Assembly: GCA_965229635.1 (NCBI GenBank)
Contig: OZ245894.1
Span: forward strand, 3,906,001-3,970,000
DNA length: 64,000 nucleotides
Direction of reading: 5' to 3'
From: BQJU01 sp965229635
Lineage (GTDB): Bacteria > Bacteroidota > Bacteroidia > Chitinophagales > Saprospiraceae
Shown here: one piece after another, positions 8,410 through 16,963 of the stretch
Layout: each line of letters starts with the position of its first letter
Position numbering within the stretch: the first letter of the stretch is position 1
The notes under the pieces: model-generated
What the model saw: only the letters and a program-made list of their open reading frames with translations
The model's database searches: none
What the model was told of the DNA's origin: nothing
Position numbers and translations under genes: made by a program

Positions 8410-11400
8410 TTACAATTTGAATATTTGAATATCTTCCGAAGTGGCCAGACCACCAAATACCAACAGCTTGAGTTCCTTGGCGGTCATATTGGCTGCATTG
8501 CTGTAGGCGGTACGCAGGTCCATCAGGGTTTGTTTGTTGTCAAAGATACGAATCACGCGGTGGCGGTGGTGCCGCTGTTGGTCGCGTTGGTTGTCCACCC
8601 AAATCCGGATGGGCAGCGGATTGCGGTGGGCCATGTAAAACAACTGAATGCCGTTTTCCTCCTGAAGCAGGTGTCGTACAGCGTAGCCTTCTACCAGGAT
8701 CATCTGTTCTTTCTTTTTTACTTCATGCTGTAGGTCGAGGTCTTGTAGTAAATCGGCATATTTGCCAATCAGAAAATCCAGTTCTTCTTCCCCCATGCCG
8801 GTAATACAGGATTCAAAACGCAAACGAATCTTTTCGAGGCGACGTTGGAAAAATCCTTTGCTTTGTAAATCCAGAAAGGCGACGTCGAGGTAATTATTGA
8901 TAAACTCCGTAGCCAGGCTGTCAAATGAGGCCGGCGCATATTGGTAGGCGTCGCTGATCTCTCGCAGGCCTTCTTCCTGGAAGAAGCGGTCGCGGAAGCT
9001 TTCCTTCAATCCCCGTGACCAATCCTTTCTGCTGTTGACATCGTTGGGCTTCAAGCGCAAGGGTAGGGCGGGACCTTCAATGTGATAGCGGTCGCTAAAA
9101 CCAAGGATGAAATTTTGAATATGCTCCTTCAATTCTGAAAGGCGGTTCTTAAAGTGGTAGTATTGCCAATTGGCGGAAGCCTCATCAGTAGCCAGCATCT
9201 GCCCTGATGAATCTGCCTCAAAAGCTTTGATCTGCTGCTCGATTTGCTCTACCCGGCGCAACAGCTGCCCGTAAAATCGCTTACCGCTTTTTAGATCGGG
9301 TAATTTGGGTAGAAAATCATCATCGCTGGAGTTGGCAAATTCCAGGTCGGTGATCTTAGGCACGAGTTGATTATCGCGCAGCAACACATCAAAAATAATA
9401 GGATGATTGCCCTTGGAAGCAATAAGTTGCTCAGCAGATAAGGTGGTCAAATCCCGCTCAATTTGTCGCTTCAGCGCCCGTCCTCCCATCTGCGGATCAT
9501 AACCGCGGCGGGCTACCCATTCCAGTGCATCCTGGGTGATATTGAGAATGGTGGTGCGTCTCACAAAGCCATCCCTGCTTAGTAATTCCTTGATTTGCAA
9601 ACGGGCAATGCCCAGAATATTTTCCAGGTTCAGCGGCTTAAAGACGATGATCTGGTCGATCCGGTTGATGAATTCCGGGCGGAAAGCCTGCTCTACTGCT
9701 TTGCGATAAACGGCATTGCGGTTTTCCGGTGCATTGCCAATCTGGAGGGAGGCGCTTACCTTATCGGCTCCAAGATTGGAAGTCATGATGATGACCAGAT
9801 TAGTGAAGTCGACCGTGCGCCCCAGGCTATCGGTCAGCCGCCCATCGTCCAGTACTTGCAATAGCAGGTCGTGAACCTTGGGGTGTGCCTTCTCGATTTC
9901 ATCGAGCAACAAGACGCCAAATGGTTGATAACGAACCTTTCCCGTAAGTTGGCCTTCCGGGTTGTAGTAATCACCAATCAGCCGCTGTGGTGCCAGATCG
10001 TCGATATATTCGTTCATATCGAAGCGAATCAGCGAATCTTCCTGACCCATTAGAAAGCTGGACAGAATTTTGGCGGCCTGTGTTTTTCCCACACCAGTGG
10101 GGCCAATAAATAGGAATGAACTGACGGGGCGGCCTTTATCGTTGAGCTTGGCCTTGATCAGATGAATGGCATTGGTCAGGGCGTGCACGGCCTGTGGCTG
10201 CCCCACCAACTGTCGCCCAATAAGGTTTTTTACTTCGTCTTTTTCAAAAATGCGCCTTTCATCAAAAATGGATTCACTCAGTCCGCTGGTATGCTTAAAT
10301 TCCTCCCGAACTTCCGGTGCGTCAATGATGCGGAAGCGGTATTTGGCGGAAAGGTGTTTGAGCATTCCTAAAACACTGCCCGGAAGTGCCTGGTGGGAGA
10401 GGTAGTTGCGTTGGATCACAAAGAGTTGATCAATGGCATTAATGGTGATTTCACATCCATTGTCCAGTTCCAGCAATTTGCGCTGATTGAGTACAATCTT
10501 GGTGGCCGTTTCCAGGTCGGGTTCCTGTAGACGGAATACCTGGAAAAGATCGCTGAAACTGCGGCTTTTTTCCTGGACTATCTTCCATTCTTCGGGAGTG
10601 GCGATCAGAATGAAAGGCAATTGACGCTTTTCCAGGTAGGGCCGCAGTACATCGCTTAGCGTCATGTTGTTGTTGGCTGACTTGCCAATTCGCAGGAGCG
10701 CTACCGGATTGTCGACCATCAACAAATCGGAAGCCAATTCTTCTGATTCCGGAAAACGGAGGAATTCCAGAATGGTTTCAAAGCGCTTTTGCCACATACC
10801 CACGATACTCATCCCGGAAATAATCCGGGTAGGGTCGATATGCCAGATACGCCGGGTACGACCCTCAATCTTGCTGTACTTCTCGGTGATATAACGGCGG
10901 AGCGTTTCGTGCACCACACTGTGTTTCCCTACTCCTTTTGGACCTACCAACACCACAGGAACATTTCCCTGCATAAAGAAAAGTGGAAACAACTTTTCGA
11001 CCAACGGTTCCTGATAATAGGCCTGTCCCAATTCAACGGGAAAAAGACTGTTCAGGTCATAGCCCACCTTTTCCACTTCGATGGCCCCGTTAAATTCAAT
11101 CTCTTCGTCAGAGCGGTTGAAAAGCCAATTTGGCGAGTCCTGTTCAAAACGAGTGGGCCCATGAGCGATATGCACACTGAGTTTGACGGAAGTCACAAAT
11201 TCCTTACTGGCAGCATAATAGCCTTCAGGGGAAAAATCACTATCGGGATCGTCAATTATTTTTTTCAGGTGGTGGCGGATGGCCCGACCAGCATGTCGTT
11301 TGATGTCGATGGTTCCGTCATTGTCGGCCGGAGCGATGAACAAGTAATTGTTGAATGCGGGTAAGAATACAAAGGTTAATCCCTGCATTTCAAAGCTGGC

Positions 11401-11697
11401 TACCGAAAAAACGCCATCAATATTTTCATTTTTAATGCGAAAGCTGAGGGCCACCTGCAGGTACTGAAGATTGGGGCTAAACTTAAACCAAAGCAGGTTA
11501 TCCAGGTTTTTTCGCGTAAGCGCAAAGCCCTTAAAGACGTGTTTGACTTCCTTCTTGAATTGGGCTAAAGCCAGATCATATCGCCGATGAGTGGCTACGG
11601 GGTAGGATACAAATAGCGGTCTGAGATAGTAATGAGGTTTGTTCTCTACTATGATGTTTTGTACCAGTAATGGGATATCTAGCTGAACAAAAGCCAT
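8410..11697 (-). CDS. Large Clp/ClpB-like tandem AAA+ protein with degenerate first ATPase and release-factor-like tail
   Basis: 1095 residues. Residues 1-240 are an N-terminal region that does not look like the Clp N-repeat domain. AAA1 (about 245-480) has GPKGVGKHSVV with His in place of Thr/Ser at the end of Walker A, and LLMVDNP in place of the hhhhDE Walker B, so it is probably inactive as an ATPase. AAA2 (about 495-770) is intact: GPTGVGKTQAAKIL, VLLLDEIEKAHP, sensor 1 in VIIMTSNLGADK, the arginine finger in FRPEFINRID, and sensor 2 in GGRALKRQIERDL. A long helical region follows. The last 100 residues (EGYAVRHLLQEENGI, then VIRIFDNKQTLMDLRT) recall the release-factor (PCRF/RF-1) core without GGQ. 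It would remodel protein complexes; the target is unknown. It is first in an operon with kdsC, ubiA-like and maf, and divergent from the AAA+ gene at 12138. Confidence 0.85.
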   Translation of the reverse strand: MAFVQLDIPLLVQNIIVENKPHYYLRPLFVSYPVATHRRYDLALAQFKKEVKHVFKGFALTRKNLDNLLWFKFSPNLQYLQVALSFRIKNENIDGVFSVASFEMQGLTFVFLPAFNNYLFIAPADNDGTIDIKRHAGRAIRHHLKKIIDDPDSDFSPEGYYAASKEFVTSVKLSVHIAHGPTRFEQDSPNWLFNRSDEEIEFNGAIEVEKVGYDLNSLFPVELGQAYYQEPLVEKLFPLFFMQGNVPVVLVGPKGVGKHSVVHETLRRYITEKYSKIEGRTRRIWHIDPTRIISGMSIVGMWQKRFETILEFLRFPESEELASDLLMVDNPVALLRIGKSANNNMTLSDVLRPYLEKRQLPFILIATPEEWKIVQEKSRSFSDLFQVFRLQEPDLETATKIVLNQRKLLELDNGCEITINAIDQLFVIQRNYLSHQALPGSVLGMLKHLSAKYRFRIIDAPEVREEFKHTSGLSESIFDERRIFEKDEVKNLIGRQLVGQPQAVHALTNAIHLIKAKLNDKGRPVSSFLFIGPTGVGKTQAAKILSSFLMGQEDSLIRFDMNEYIDDLAPQRLIGDYYNPEGQLTGKVRYQPFGVLLLDEIEKAHPKVHDLLLQVLDDGRLTDSLGRTVDFTNLVIIMTSNLGADKVSASLQIGNAPENRNAVYRKAVEQAFRPEFINRIDQIIVFKPLNLENILGIARLQIKELLSRDGFVRRTTILNITQDALEWVARRGYDPQMGGRALKRQIERDLTTLSAEQLIASKGNHPIIFDVLLRDNQLVPKITDLEFANSSDDDFLPKLPDLKSGKRFYGQLLRRVEQIEQQIKAFEADSSGQMLATDEASANWQYYHFKNRLSELKEHIQNFILGFSDRYHIEGPALPLRLKPNDVNSRKDWSRGLKESFRDRFFQEEGLREISDAYQYAPASFDSLATEFINNYLDVAFLDLQSKGFFQRRLEKIRLRFESCITGMGEEELDFLIGKYADLLQDLDLQHEVKKKEQMILVEGYAVRHLLQEENGIQLFYMAHRNPLPIRIWVDNQRDQQRHHRHRVIRIFDNKQTLMDLRTAYSNAANMTAKELKLLVFGGLATSEDIQIFKL

Positions 11698-12137
11698 CAG
11701 AAATTACGATTGAAGGCGGAAGATAGTGACATTCAATGAGTGCACAAAATTGTTTTGCAAATGCCATCAAGTGTTAAGAAAATGTTAAAATGACTGGTAT
11801 TTGCCTAATTGAAGTTTTTGGAAGACGGATCATTCATTTTACGGTGCATTTCTTAAACACAATTTCTAACTTCTTGTTTCCCGGTTAGGCCGTTTAAAAT
11901 CAACTAGAAATCCCTCATAAATAAGATCAAAATTTCAAGTTTAGATAGGTGGTTTACAGGTGCGTCGCGTGAATGCGTGGCGTACCTTTTTTAATTTCTC
12001 TGAATCACGAAATTTGTCAAAGAACCATTTTTCCTGGCCAAGGTGTGGAAATTTTTTGGGTGAAAAATGTTGGAAACATGTTTCATTGAACACTAAAAAA
12101 GTTTAATTTACAGGAGAAAAGTAAACGACTTTAAAGC
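11698..12137. other. 440-bp divergent intergenic region between two AAA+ genes
   Basis: No credible coding sequence. It is AT-rich and must contain the promoters of both divergent AAA+ genes. I see a perfect 12-base palindrome (GAAACATGTTTC) at 12073-12084 and a purine-rich stretch (CAGGAGAAAAG) about 20 bases before the ATG at 12138. I could not assign a confident -33/-7 pair for either gene. Confidence 0.5.
12073..12084. promoter_or_regulatory. Palindrome GAAACATGTTTC, possible operator
   Basis: A perfect 12-base inverted repeat lies 54 bases before the start of the tandem AAA+ gene. Its size and place fit a dimeric repressor or activator site, but one short palindrome can arise by chance. 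Confidence 0.3.
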
Positions 12138-14786
12138 ATGGCTGAAGAATTTTTGAGTCCGGAAGTGAAGAAATACAAATTCAGAGAACTCAAAGTATAC
12201 GCATCTACTGAATGGTTGGCGGACAATAAGAAGAAGTACCGGCAGGTATTCGACCGTTATGAAACGACTTACATTTATGCCGAGCTTTCCTTTTATAATA
12301 AGAAGTTTGACGTTGAAGACTGGGAGATTGATGTCGTATTGCGGTGCTATTCCCTGAAGAAGAACCGCAAGGAGGTCTGTGAGCTTTCCCTGCGCCGTAA
12401 GGTGAGCAAATACGACAATGTGGTCTACATCCGCGAGGGATGGGGCAATAAGACCGAAGGCGCTTTTTGGAAAAAGGGAACCTATTACTGGGAGGCCTGG
12501 ATTGGCGGAGAGAAGGTGGCTACTAAATATTTCTACGTGGAGGATGCAGGTAAGGAAATCTCTCCTTACGAAAACCCATACTTGGAGGTACAATCGCTCA
12601 AATTGTACGAAGGCCCTTATGATGATGTCAATGAAGATGATCGGGTTTATTACCGCAAATTTTCCAGTGAAGAATCCCGCTATATTTACGTAGAAATCAC
12701 GCTACGCAATCTGCATTATTCCAAATCGTGGCAATGTGAGTTGTACACCAAATTTTACAACGATGCCCGGGAATTGAAGGGGCAGGTAGTACGCCTGCAG
12801 CGCATCGAAAAGCGGGATGAGTATATTAGGATCACTGCTGGCTGGGGCTCCAATGTGAAAGGCTCGTGGCGCAAGGACCGTTATACAGCGGAAATTATCT
12901 TTATGGATAAACTGCTGGCCGTCATACCGTTTACGGTCGATGAAGACTTTGAGGAAGGTATCGCCGGGGTATTGTTGCCCAATCGGCAAGCGCCGGTGGT
13001 CCTGAGTCCGGAGGAGGATACACCGCATACCTTCGAAGAAGTAATGGCAAAGCTCGATGCACTGATCGGATTGAATGAGATCAAACAAAAGGTACGCGAT
13101 CACGCCAAGTACATTCAGTTTTTACAGTTGCGGAAAGACAAGGGCTTTGAGGAAAAGGAAGAGATTAATGTGCATTCCGTTTTCATCGGCAATCCGGGTA
13201 CGGGAAAGACAACGGTAGCCGGCATGATGGGGCAACTGTATAAAAAAATGGGTCTGCTCTCCAAGGGACACGTTCACGAAGTGGACCGGGTGGATTTGGT
13301 GGGTGAATACATTGGCCAAACGGCACCAAAGGTCAAAGAAGCCATCGAAAAAGCCCGGGGAGGGGTACTCTTTATCGATGAAGCCTATGCACTGGCGCGA
13401 TCTAATGACGATACTAAAGATTTTGGTCGGGAAGTGATCGAAATTCTGGTCAAGGAAATGTCGAATGGCTCGGGTGACCTCGCGGTTATCGTTGCGGGTT
13501 ATCCCAAAGAAATGAAACATTTCCTCGACTCCAATCCGGGCTTGAAGTCCCGCTTTAAACTTTACTTTGAATTTTCGGACTACCTGCCACAGGAGCTTTC
13601 GCGAATTGCGGACTATGCCTGTCTGGCGAAAGGAGTTAAGCTTACACAGGAGGCGCGATTGAAGATCGATGATATTATTACCAATGCCTTCCGAAACCGG
13701 GATCGGACTTTTGGCAATGCCCGGTTTGTTTTCGATTTAATCGAAAAAGCAAAAATCAATCTCGGTTTGCGCATTATGTCGCAGGAGAATCCGCGCGCAC
13801 TGGATAAGGAGGAATTGGCGGTGATTGAATTGCCGGATGTAGTGCGGATTGAGTGGAGTGATAGACCGGAACTGCCATTTATCCCGGTAGATGAGGAACT
13901 GCTGGTACAGTCGATGAACGAACTGAATCGCTTGATTGGGATGGACAAGATCAAGATGCAGATCAACGAAATGGTCAGACTGGTAAAATACTACCGGGAG
14001 ATGAATAAGGATGTGCTCAACAGTTTTTACCTGCATACGGTCTTTGTTGGGAATCCCGGTACCGGTAAAACGACAGTGGCCCGCATCTTGACCCAGATTT
14101 ATAAAGCGTTGGGTGTGCTCGAACGCGGACATATGGTGGAAACAGACCGGCAGGGACTGGTAGCCGGTTACGTTGGACAAACAGCTACCAAAACGGCTGA
14201 AAAGATCGACGAATCAATGGGCGGTGTGCTTTTCATCGATGAGGCTTATGCCCTGACACAGGCTGCTGGTGGTCATCGCGGAGATTTTGGTGACGAAGCC
14301 ATCCAAACGCTGCTAAAGCGCATGGAAGACAACCGCGGTCGTTTCTTTGTCTTTGTGGCGGGCTATCCCGATAATATGGAGGCTTTCCTCAAGGCCAATC
14401 CGGGCTTGAATTCCCGTTTCGACAAGATTCTTCGTTTCGACGATTATGAACCGGAAGAACTGAGCCGAATTGCCTTGTTGATGCTTTCCGAAGAAGGCTT
14501 GACGCCCAGCCCGGAAGCGGAGGAACACCTCAAAAAGTATCTGGCTTATATTTACGAATTCAGAGATAAATACTTCGGCAATGCCCGTACGGTGCGCAAT
14601 GCCATTCAGGAGGCGATCAAGGCCCACAACCTTCGGCTGGCAGCAATGCCAATGGAGCAGCGCTCTGCGGAGATTCATGAGAACCTGCTGACATTAGACG
14701 ATGTGGCGGTACTCAAGCTCGACAAGAGTGACTTTGTCTTTAACCGTAAATCGATTGGTTTCCGCAGTTCTTCCGGAGGAAACTAG
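12138..14786 (+). CDS. Tandem CbxX/CfxQ-type AAA+ ATPase with duplicated beta-rich N-terminus
   Basis: 882 residues. The N-terminal 280 residues hold two copies of a beta-rich domain. Copy 1 (about 10-135) has YIYAELSFYNKKF, REGWGNKTEGAFWKKGTYYW and KYFYVED. Copy 2 (about 150-278) has YIYVEITLRNLHY, AGWGSNVKGSWRKDRYTA and PFTVDED. Two complete CbxX-type AAA+ modules follow. AAA1 has GNPGTGKTTVAGMM (about 351), GEYIGQTAPKVKEAI and GVLFIDEAYAL. AAA2 has GNPGTGKTTVARIL (about 637), AGYVGQTATKTAEKI and GVLFIDEAYALTQ. Both contain SRF(K/D) and GNAR(F/T)V motifs. Relatives include the Rubisco activase CbbX and the ESX component EccA; no Rubisco or ESX gene is nearby, so the client is unknown. The divergent partner is the Clp-like AAA+ gene. 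Its TAG stop lies inside repeat copy A. Confidence 0.9.
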   Translation: MAEEFLSPEVKKYKFRELKVYASTEWLADNKKKYRQVFDRYETTYIYAELSFYNKKFDVEDWEIDVVLRCYSLKKNRKEVCELSLRRKVSKYDNVVYIREGWGNKTEGAFWKKGTYYWEAWIGGEKVATKYFYVEDAGKEISPYENPYLEVQSLKLYEGPYDDVNEDDRVYYRKFSSEESRYIYVEITLRNLHYSKSWQCELYTKFYNDARELKGQVVRLQRIEKRDEYIRITAGWGSNVKGSWRKDRYTAEIIFMDKLLAVIPFTVDEDFEEGIAGVLLPNRQAPVVLSPEEDTPHTFEEVMAKLDALIGLNEIKQKVRDHAKYIQFLQLRKDKGFEEKEEINVHSVFIGNPGTGKTTVAGMMGQLYKKMGLLSKGHVHEVDRVDLVGEYIGQTAPKVKEAIEKARGGVLFIDEAYALARSNDDTKDFGREVIEILVKEMSNGSGDLAVIVAGYPKEMKHFLDSNPGLKSRFKLYFEFSDYLPQELSRIADYACLAKGVKLTQEARLKIDDIITNAFRNRDRTFGNARFVFDLIEKAKINLGLRIMSQENPRALDKEELAVIELPDVVRIEWSDRPELPFIPVDEELLVQSMNELNRLIGMDKIKMQINEMVRLVKYYREMNKDVLNSFYLHTVFVGNPGTGKTTVARILTQIYKALGVLERGHMVETDRQGLVAGYVGQTATKTAEKIDESMGGVLFIDEAYALTQAAGGHRGDFGDEAIQTLLKRMEDNRGRFFVFVAGYPDNMEAFLKANPGLNSRFDKILRFDDYEPEELSRIALLMLSEEGLTPSPEAEEHLKKYLAYIYEFRDKYFGNARTVRNAIQEAIKAHNLRLAAMPMEQRSAEIHENLLTLDDVAVLKLDKSDFVFNRKSIGFRSSSGGN

Positions 14787-14881
14787 TGCGACTAGTCCGA
14801 AATTATTGATGCTTTTTTCAGGCTTATGGTACCTATGATATTTAAGATAAGATATCAATTATTTTTGCGGCAACCTTACTA
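14782..14881 (-). repeat. ACTAGT intergenic repeat, copy A (diverged, about 100 bp)
   Basis: It starts ACTAGTGCGACTAGTCCG and is the reverse complement of the right end of copy B over 22 of 22 bases. Similarity continues patchily (TTTTTTCAGGCTTA, then ATCAATTATTT) to a CTAA at about 14878-14881. It fills the whole gap between two convergent genes and contains the stop codon of the AAA+ gene (14784-14786). Confidence 0.7.
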
Positions 14882-14885
14882 AAGA

Positions 14886-15731
14886 TCACCAAAAGCCCAT
14901 TCTCCAGGGTTTGAAGCGATAGGGAATCAAGGTAAAGTGCTGCTTTTGCGGGGCATTTTTTCTAAAGAAGAGCAATCCGAAGGAAAACAGATCAACACTT
15001 AGCGTCACTTCCGGCATGGCTTTGGCCATTTCCCAGGCTTCTTGCATTTCGTTAGACCAGTGGATGTCAGCAATGACGAACACTGTATTTTCGTGTATAT
15101 AAGGCAGGCACTGTTGGAGGTATTGCAGTGTTGGTTCGCGGCGATGATCTCCATCGAGGTAGAGAAAGTCTAATTTCTTTAACTGTTTTAAGCCTTCCGG
15201 CAATTTTTCCCGAAAGGGGCCAATCATCAGTGATATATTGGCGGTCCCACGCTGTCGAAAATTGGCGTTGGCGACTTTTGCAGTTTCCGGGCACCCTTCA
15301 ATGGTAACCAGGCTTGCTTTCGGTGCACCCCCAAGTTGATAAAGTGTAGAAATGCCAAGGGAGGTACCCAATTCCAACATGGTTTTCGGCTTCAAAAAGT
15401 TGACCATTCGAAACAACAGTCGCCCTTCAGCTGGGCTTAAAGCGGAAGACTGAGCAATGCTGCGAATGGTTCTGTTTTTTTCAGGATTGGCAATGGAACC
15501 GGCTCCCAGGTCTGTTCGTTGAATCTGGTTTCGATTATGCAGCATTTGTTGCCGCAAAGGCTCCACAATGGAGAAGGTATAGAACCAGCGCCGATCTTCG
15601 ACTACCTGCTCGATAAACTGACTTAGAAAGGGAGAATGCACATCATAACGGGTATGCGCACGCAGGAAATATTTGATCCAGCGGATACTATATTGGAGGT
15701 AAAAACGCAGCAGTTGCATTGATGGCATCAT
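14886..15731 (-). CDS. Class I SAM-dependent methyltransferase (O-methyltransferase-like)
   Basis: 281 residues. The SAM-binding motif is MLELGTSLGISTLYQL (about residues 118-133), followed by the acidic loop VTIEGCPETAKVANANF and the Asp of LDFLYLDGDHRREPTL (about 192-207), which resembles the metal/SAM region of O-methyltransferases. The N-terminal 90 residues are basic and aromatic (YFLRAHTRYDVHSPFLSQFI), a pattern often seen in Bacteroidota proteins of this group. The substrate is unknown. MMPSMQLL gives alternative starts at 15731, 15728 or 15719. It converges on the AAA+ gene across repeat copy A. Confidence 0.85.
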   Translation of the reverse strand: MMPSMQLLRFYLQYSIRWIKYFLRAHTRYDVHSPFLSQFIEQVVEDRRWFYTFSIVEPLRQQMLHNRNQIQRTDLGAGSIANPEKNRTIRSIAQSSALSPAEGRLLFRMVNFLKPKTMLELGTSLGISTLYQLGGAPKASLVTIEGCPETAKVANANFRQRGTANISLMIGPFREKLPEGLKQLKKLDFLYLDGDHRREPTLQYLQQCLPYIHENTVFVIADIHWSNEMQEAWEMAKAMPEVTLSVDLFSFGLLFFRKNAPQKQHFTLIPYRFKPWRMGFW

Positions 15732-15848
15732 AGTTAAAACCCAATTTGGTAACGTATATCTGGAAAAGCGCGATAAATAGCTAAAAATTGAGAGATTTTC
15801 AAAAATATGTTCTAATTTTCCGCAGAGCCAAAGCTAGAAACCAATTCT

Positions 15849-16958
15849 ATGTCATTGTTTACACTTAGGGGAAGTCTTTCCAAAACCCAATCCATTTTAC
15901 TCGGTCTGGTGGGATTTGTCATTGTTATCCTGATCTGGTGGGTACTGGCCGAATTGCTATCGGTTAACCGGCCGATTGTGGAATTTGATGATCATCTGCC
16001 ATCATCCCTGGATTCAGCTGACGTATACATCAACCGCGATAGTCTGGCCCGGGTCGATTCCATTGCTTTTGCCGATGCTACCGAGTTTGAAAAGGTTTAT
16101 CCCATTTTACCGACACCGCTCGGCGTAGTAAAGTCATATCCGTCACTCATACAGGATGACAACCTGGCGGGCAATACTTTTCATTCCATCTGGCTAAATC
16201 TCCAGGGCTATTTCTGGGCCATTGTATTGTGCATTCCCATCGGATTTTTGATTGGGCTGGTGCCATTATTTCAGGGTTTGTTTAGCAAACAGGTTGACGC
16301 GCTGCGGTATTTGCCGCTCACGGCCCTCACCGGACTATTTATCATTTGGTTTGGCATCGAGGATAAGATGAAAGTGGCCTTTCTTGCTTTTGGTATTTTG
16401 GTGTATTTGCTGCCGGTGGTGGTACAGCGCATCAACGAGGTGGAGGACGTTTACCTTAAAACTGTTTTTACCCTCGGCTCCAATGCCTGGCAAACCATCC
16501 GAACGGTTTACATGCCATCGGTTTTCTCCAAACTAATTGACGACATTCGGGTATTGACGGCCATCTCGTGGACCTATATCATTATCGCAGAATTGGTCAA
16601 TCGTCAGGGAGGTATTGGAGCCTTGATCTATCTAAAGAGTCGCCAGGGGTATATGGAAAAAGTCTTTGCCATACTGATCGTAATTGTGCTGATTGGCTTC
16701 ATTCAGGATCGCTTGTTTATCTATCTGGATCGGCGATTGTTTCCGCACAAATATTACAAGACAACCCTTACTGGCCTAAAAGAAGTGGAATACGGCATCT
16801 TTGCCATTTTTGGGGTGATTGCCGTGGCCGTTTTGTTGCCCATCATTTGGTCTGGCTATCCATTGGCATTGAGTAACCTGGCCTATATTGTTATAATTGC
16901 AGCATTGGTAATCGTGATCTACGGGGAATTTCGGTTGCGTCAAGCTATGGTAAAATAA
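15849..16958 (+). CDS. ABC transporter permease, SsuC/TauC-like with extra termini
   Basis: 369 residues. The central part (about 105-300) is a binding-protein-dependent permease with the EAA-type loop ...TLGSNAWQTIRTVYMPSVF and downstream TAISWTYIIIAELVNRQGGIG, as in nitrate/sulfonate/taurine importers (SsuC family, usually about 260 residues). Two extras are visible: a periplasmic stretch of about 65 residues after the first membrane helix (about 43-105), and two or three further hydrophobic helices at the C-terminus (about 310-360). It overlaps nothing and is followed after 5 bases by its ATPase gene. No substrate-binding protein gene lies nearby. Confidence 0.88.
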   Translation: MSLFTLRGSLSKTQSILLGLVGFVIVILIWWVLAELLSVNRPIVEFDDHLPSSLDSADVYINRDSLARVDSIAFADATEFEKVYPILPTPLGVVKSYPSLIQDDNLAGNTFHSIWLNLQGYFWAIVLCIPIGFLIGLVPLFQGLFSKQVDALRYLPLTALTGLFIIWFGIEDKMKVAFLAFGILVYLLPVVVQRINEVEDVYLKTVFTLGSNAWQTIRTVYMPSVFSKLIDDIRVLTAISWTYIIIAELVNRQGGIGALIYLKSRQGYMEKVFAILIVIVLIGFIQDRLFIYLDRRLFPHKYYKTTLTGLKEVEYGIFAIFGVIAVAVLLPIIWSGYPLALSNLAYIVIIAALVIVIYGEFRLRQAMVK

Positions 16959-16963
16959 GCATT

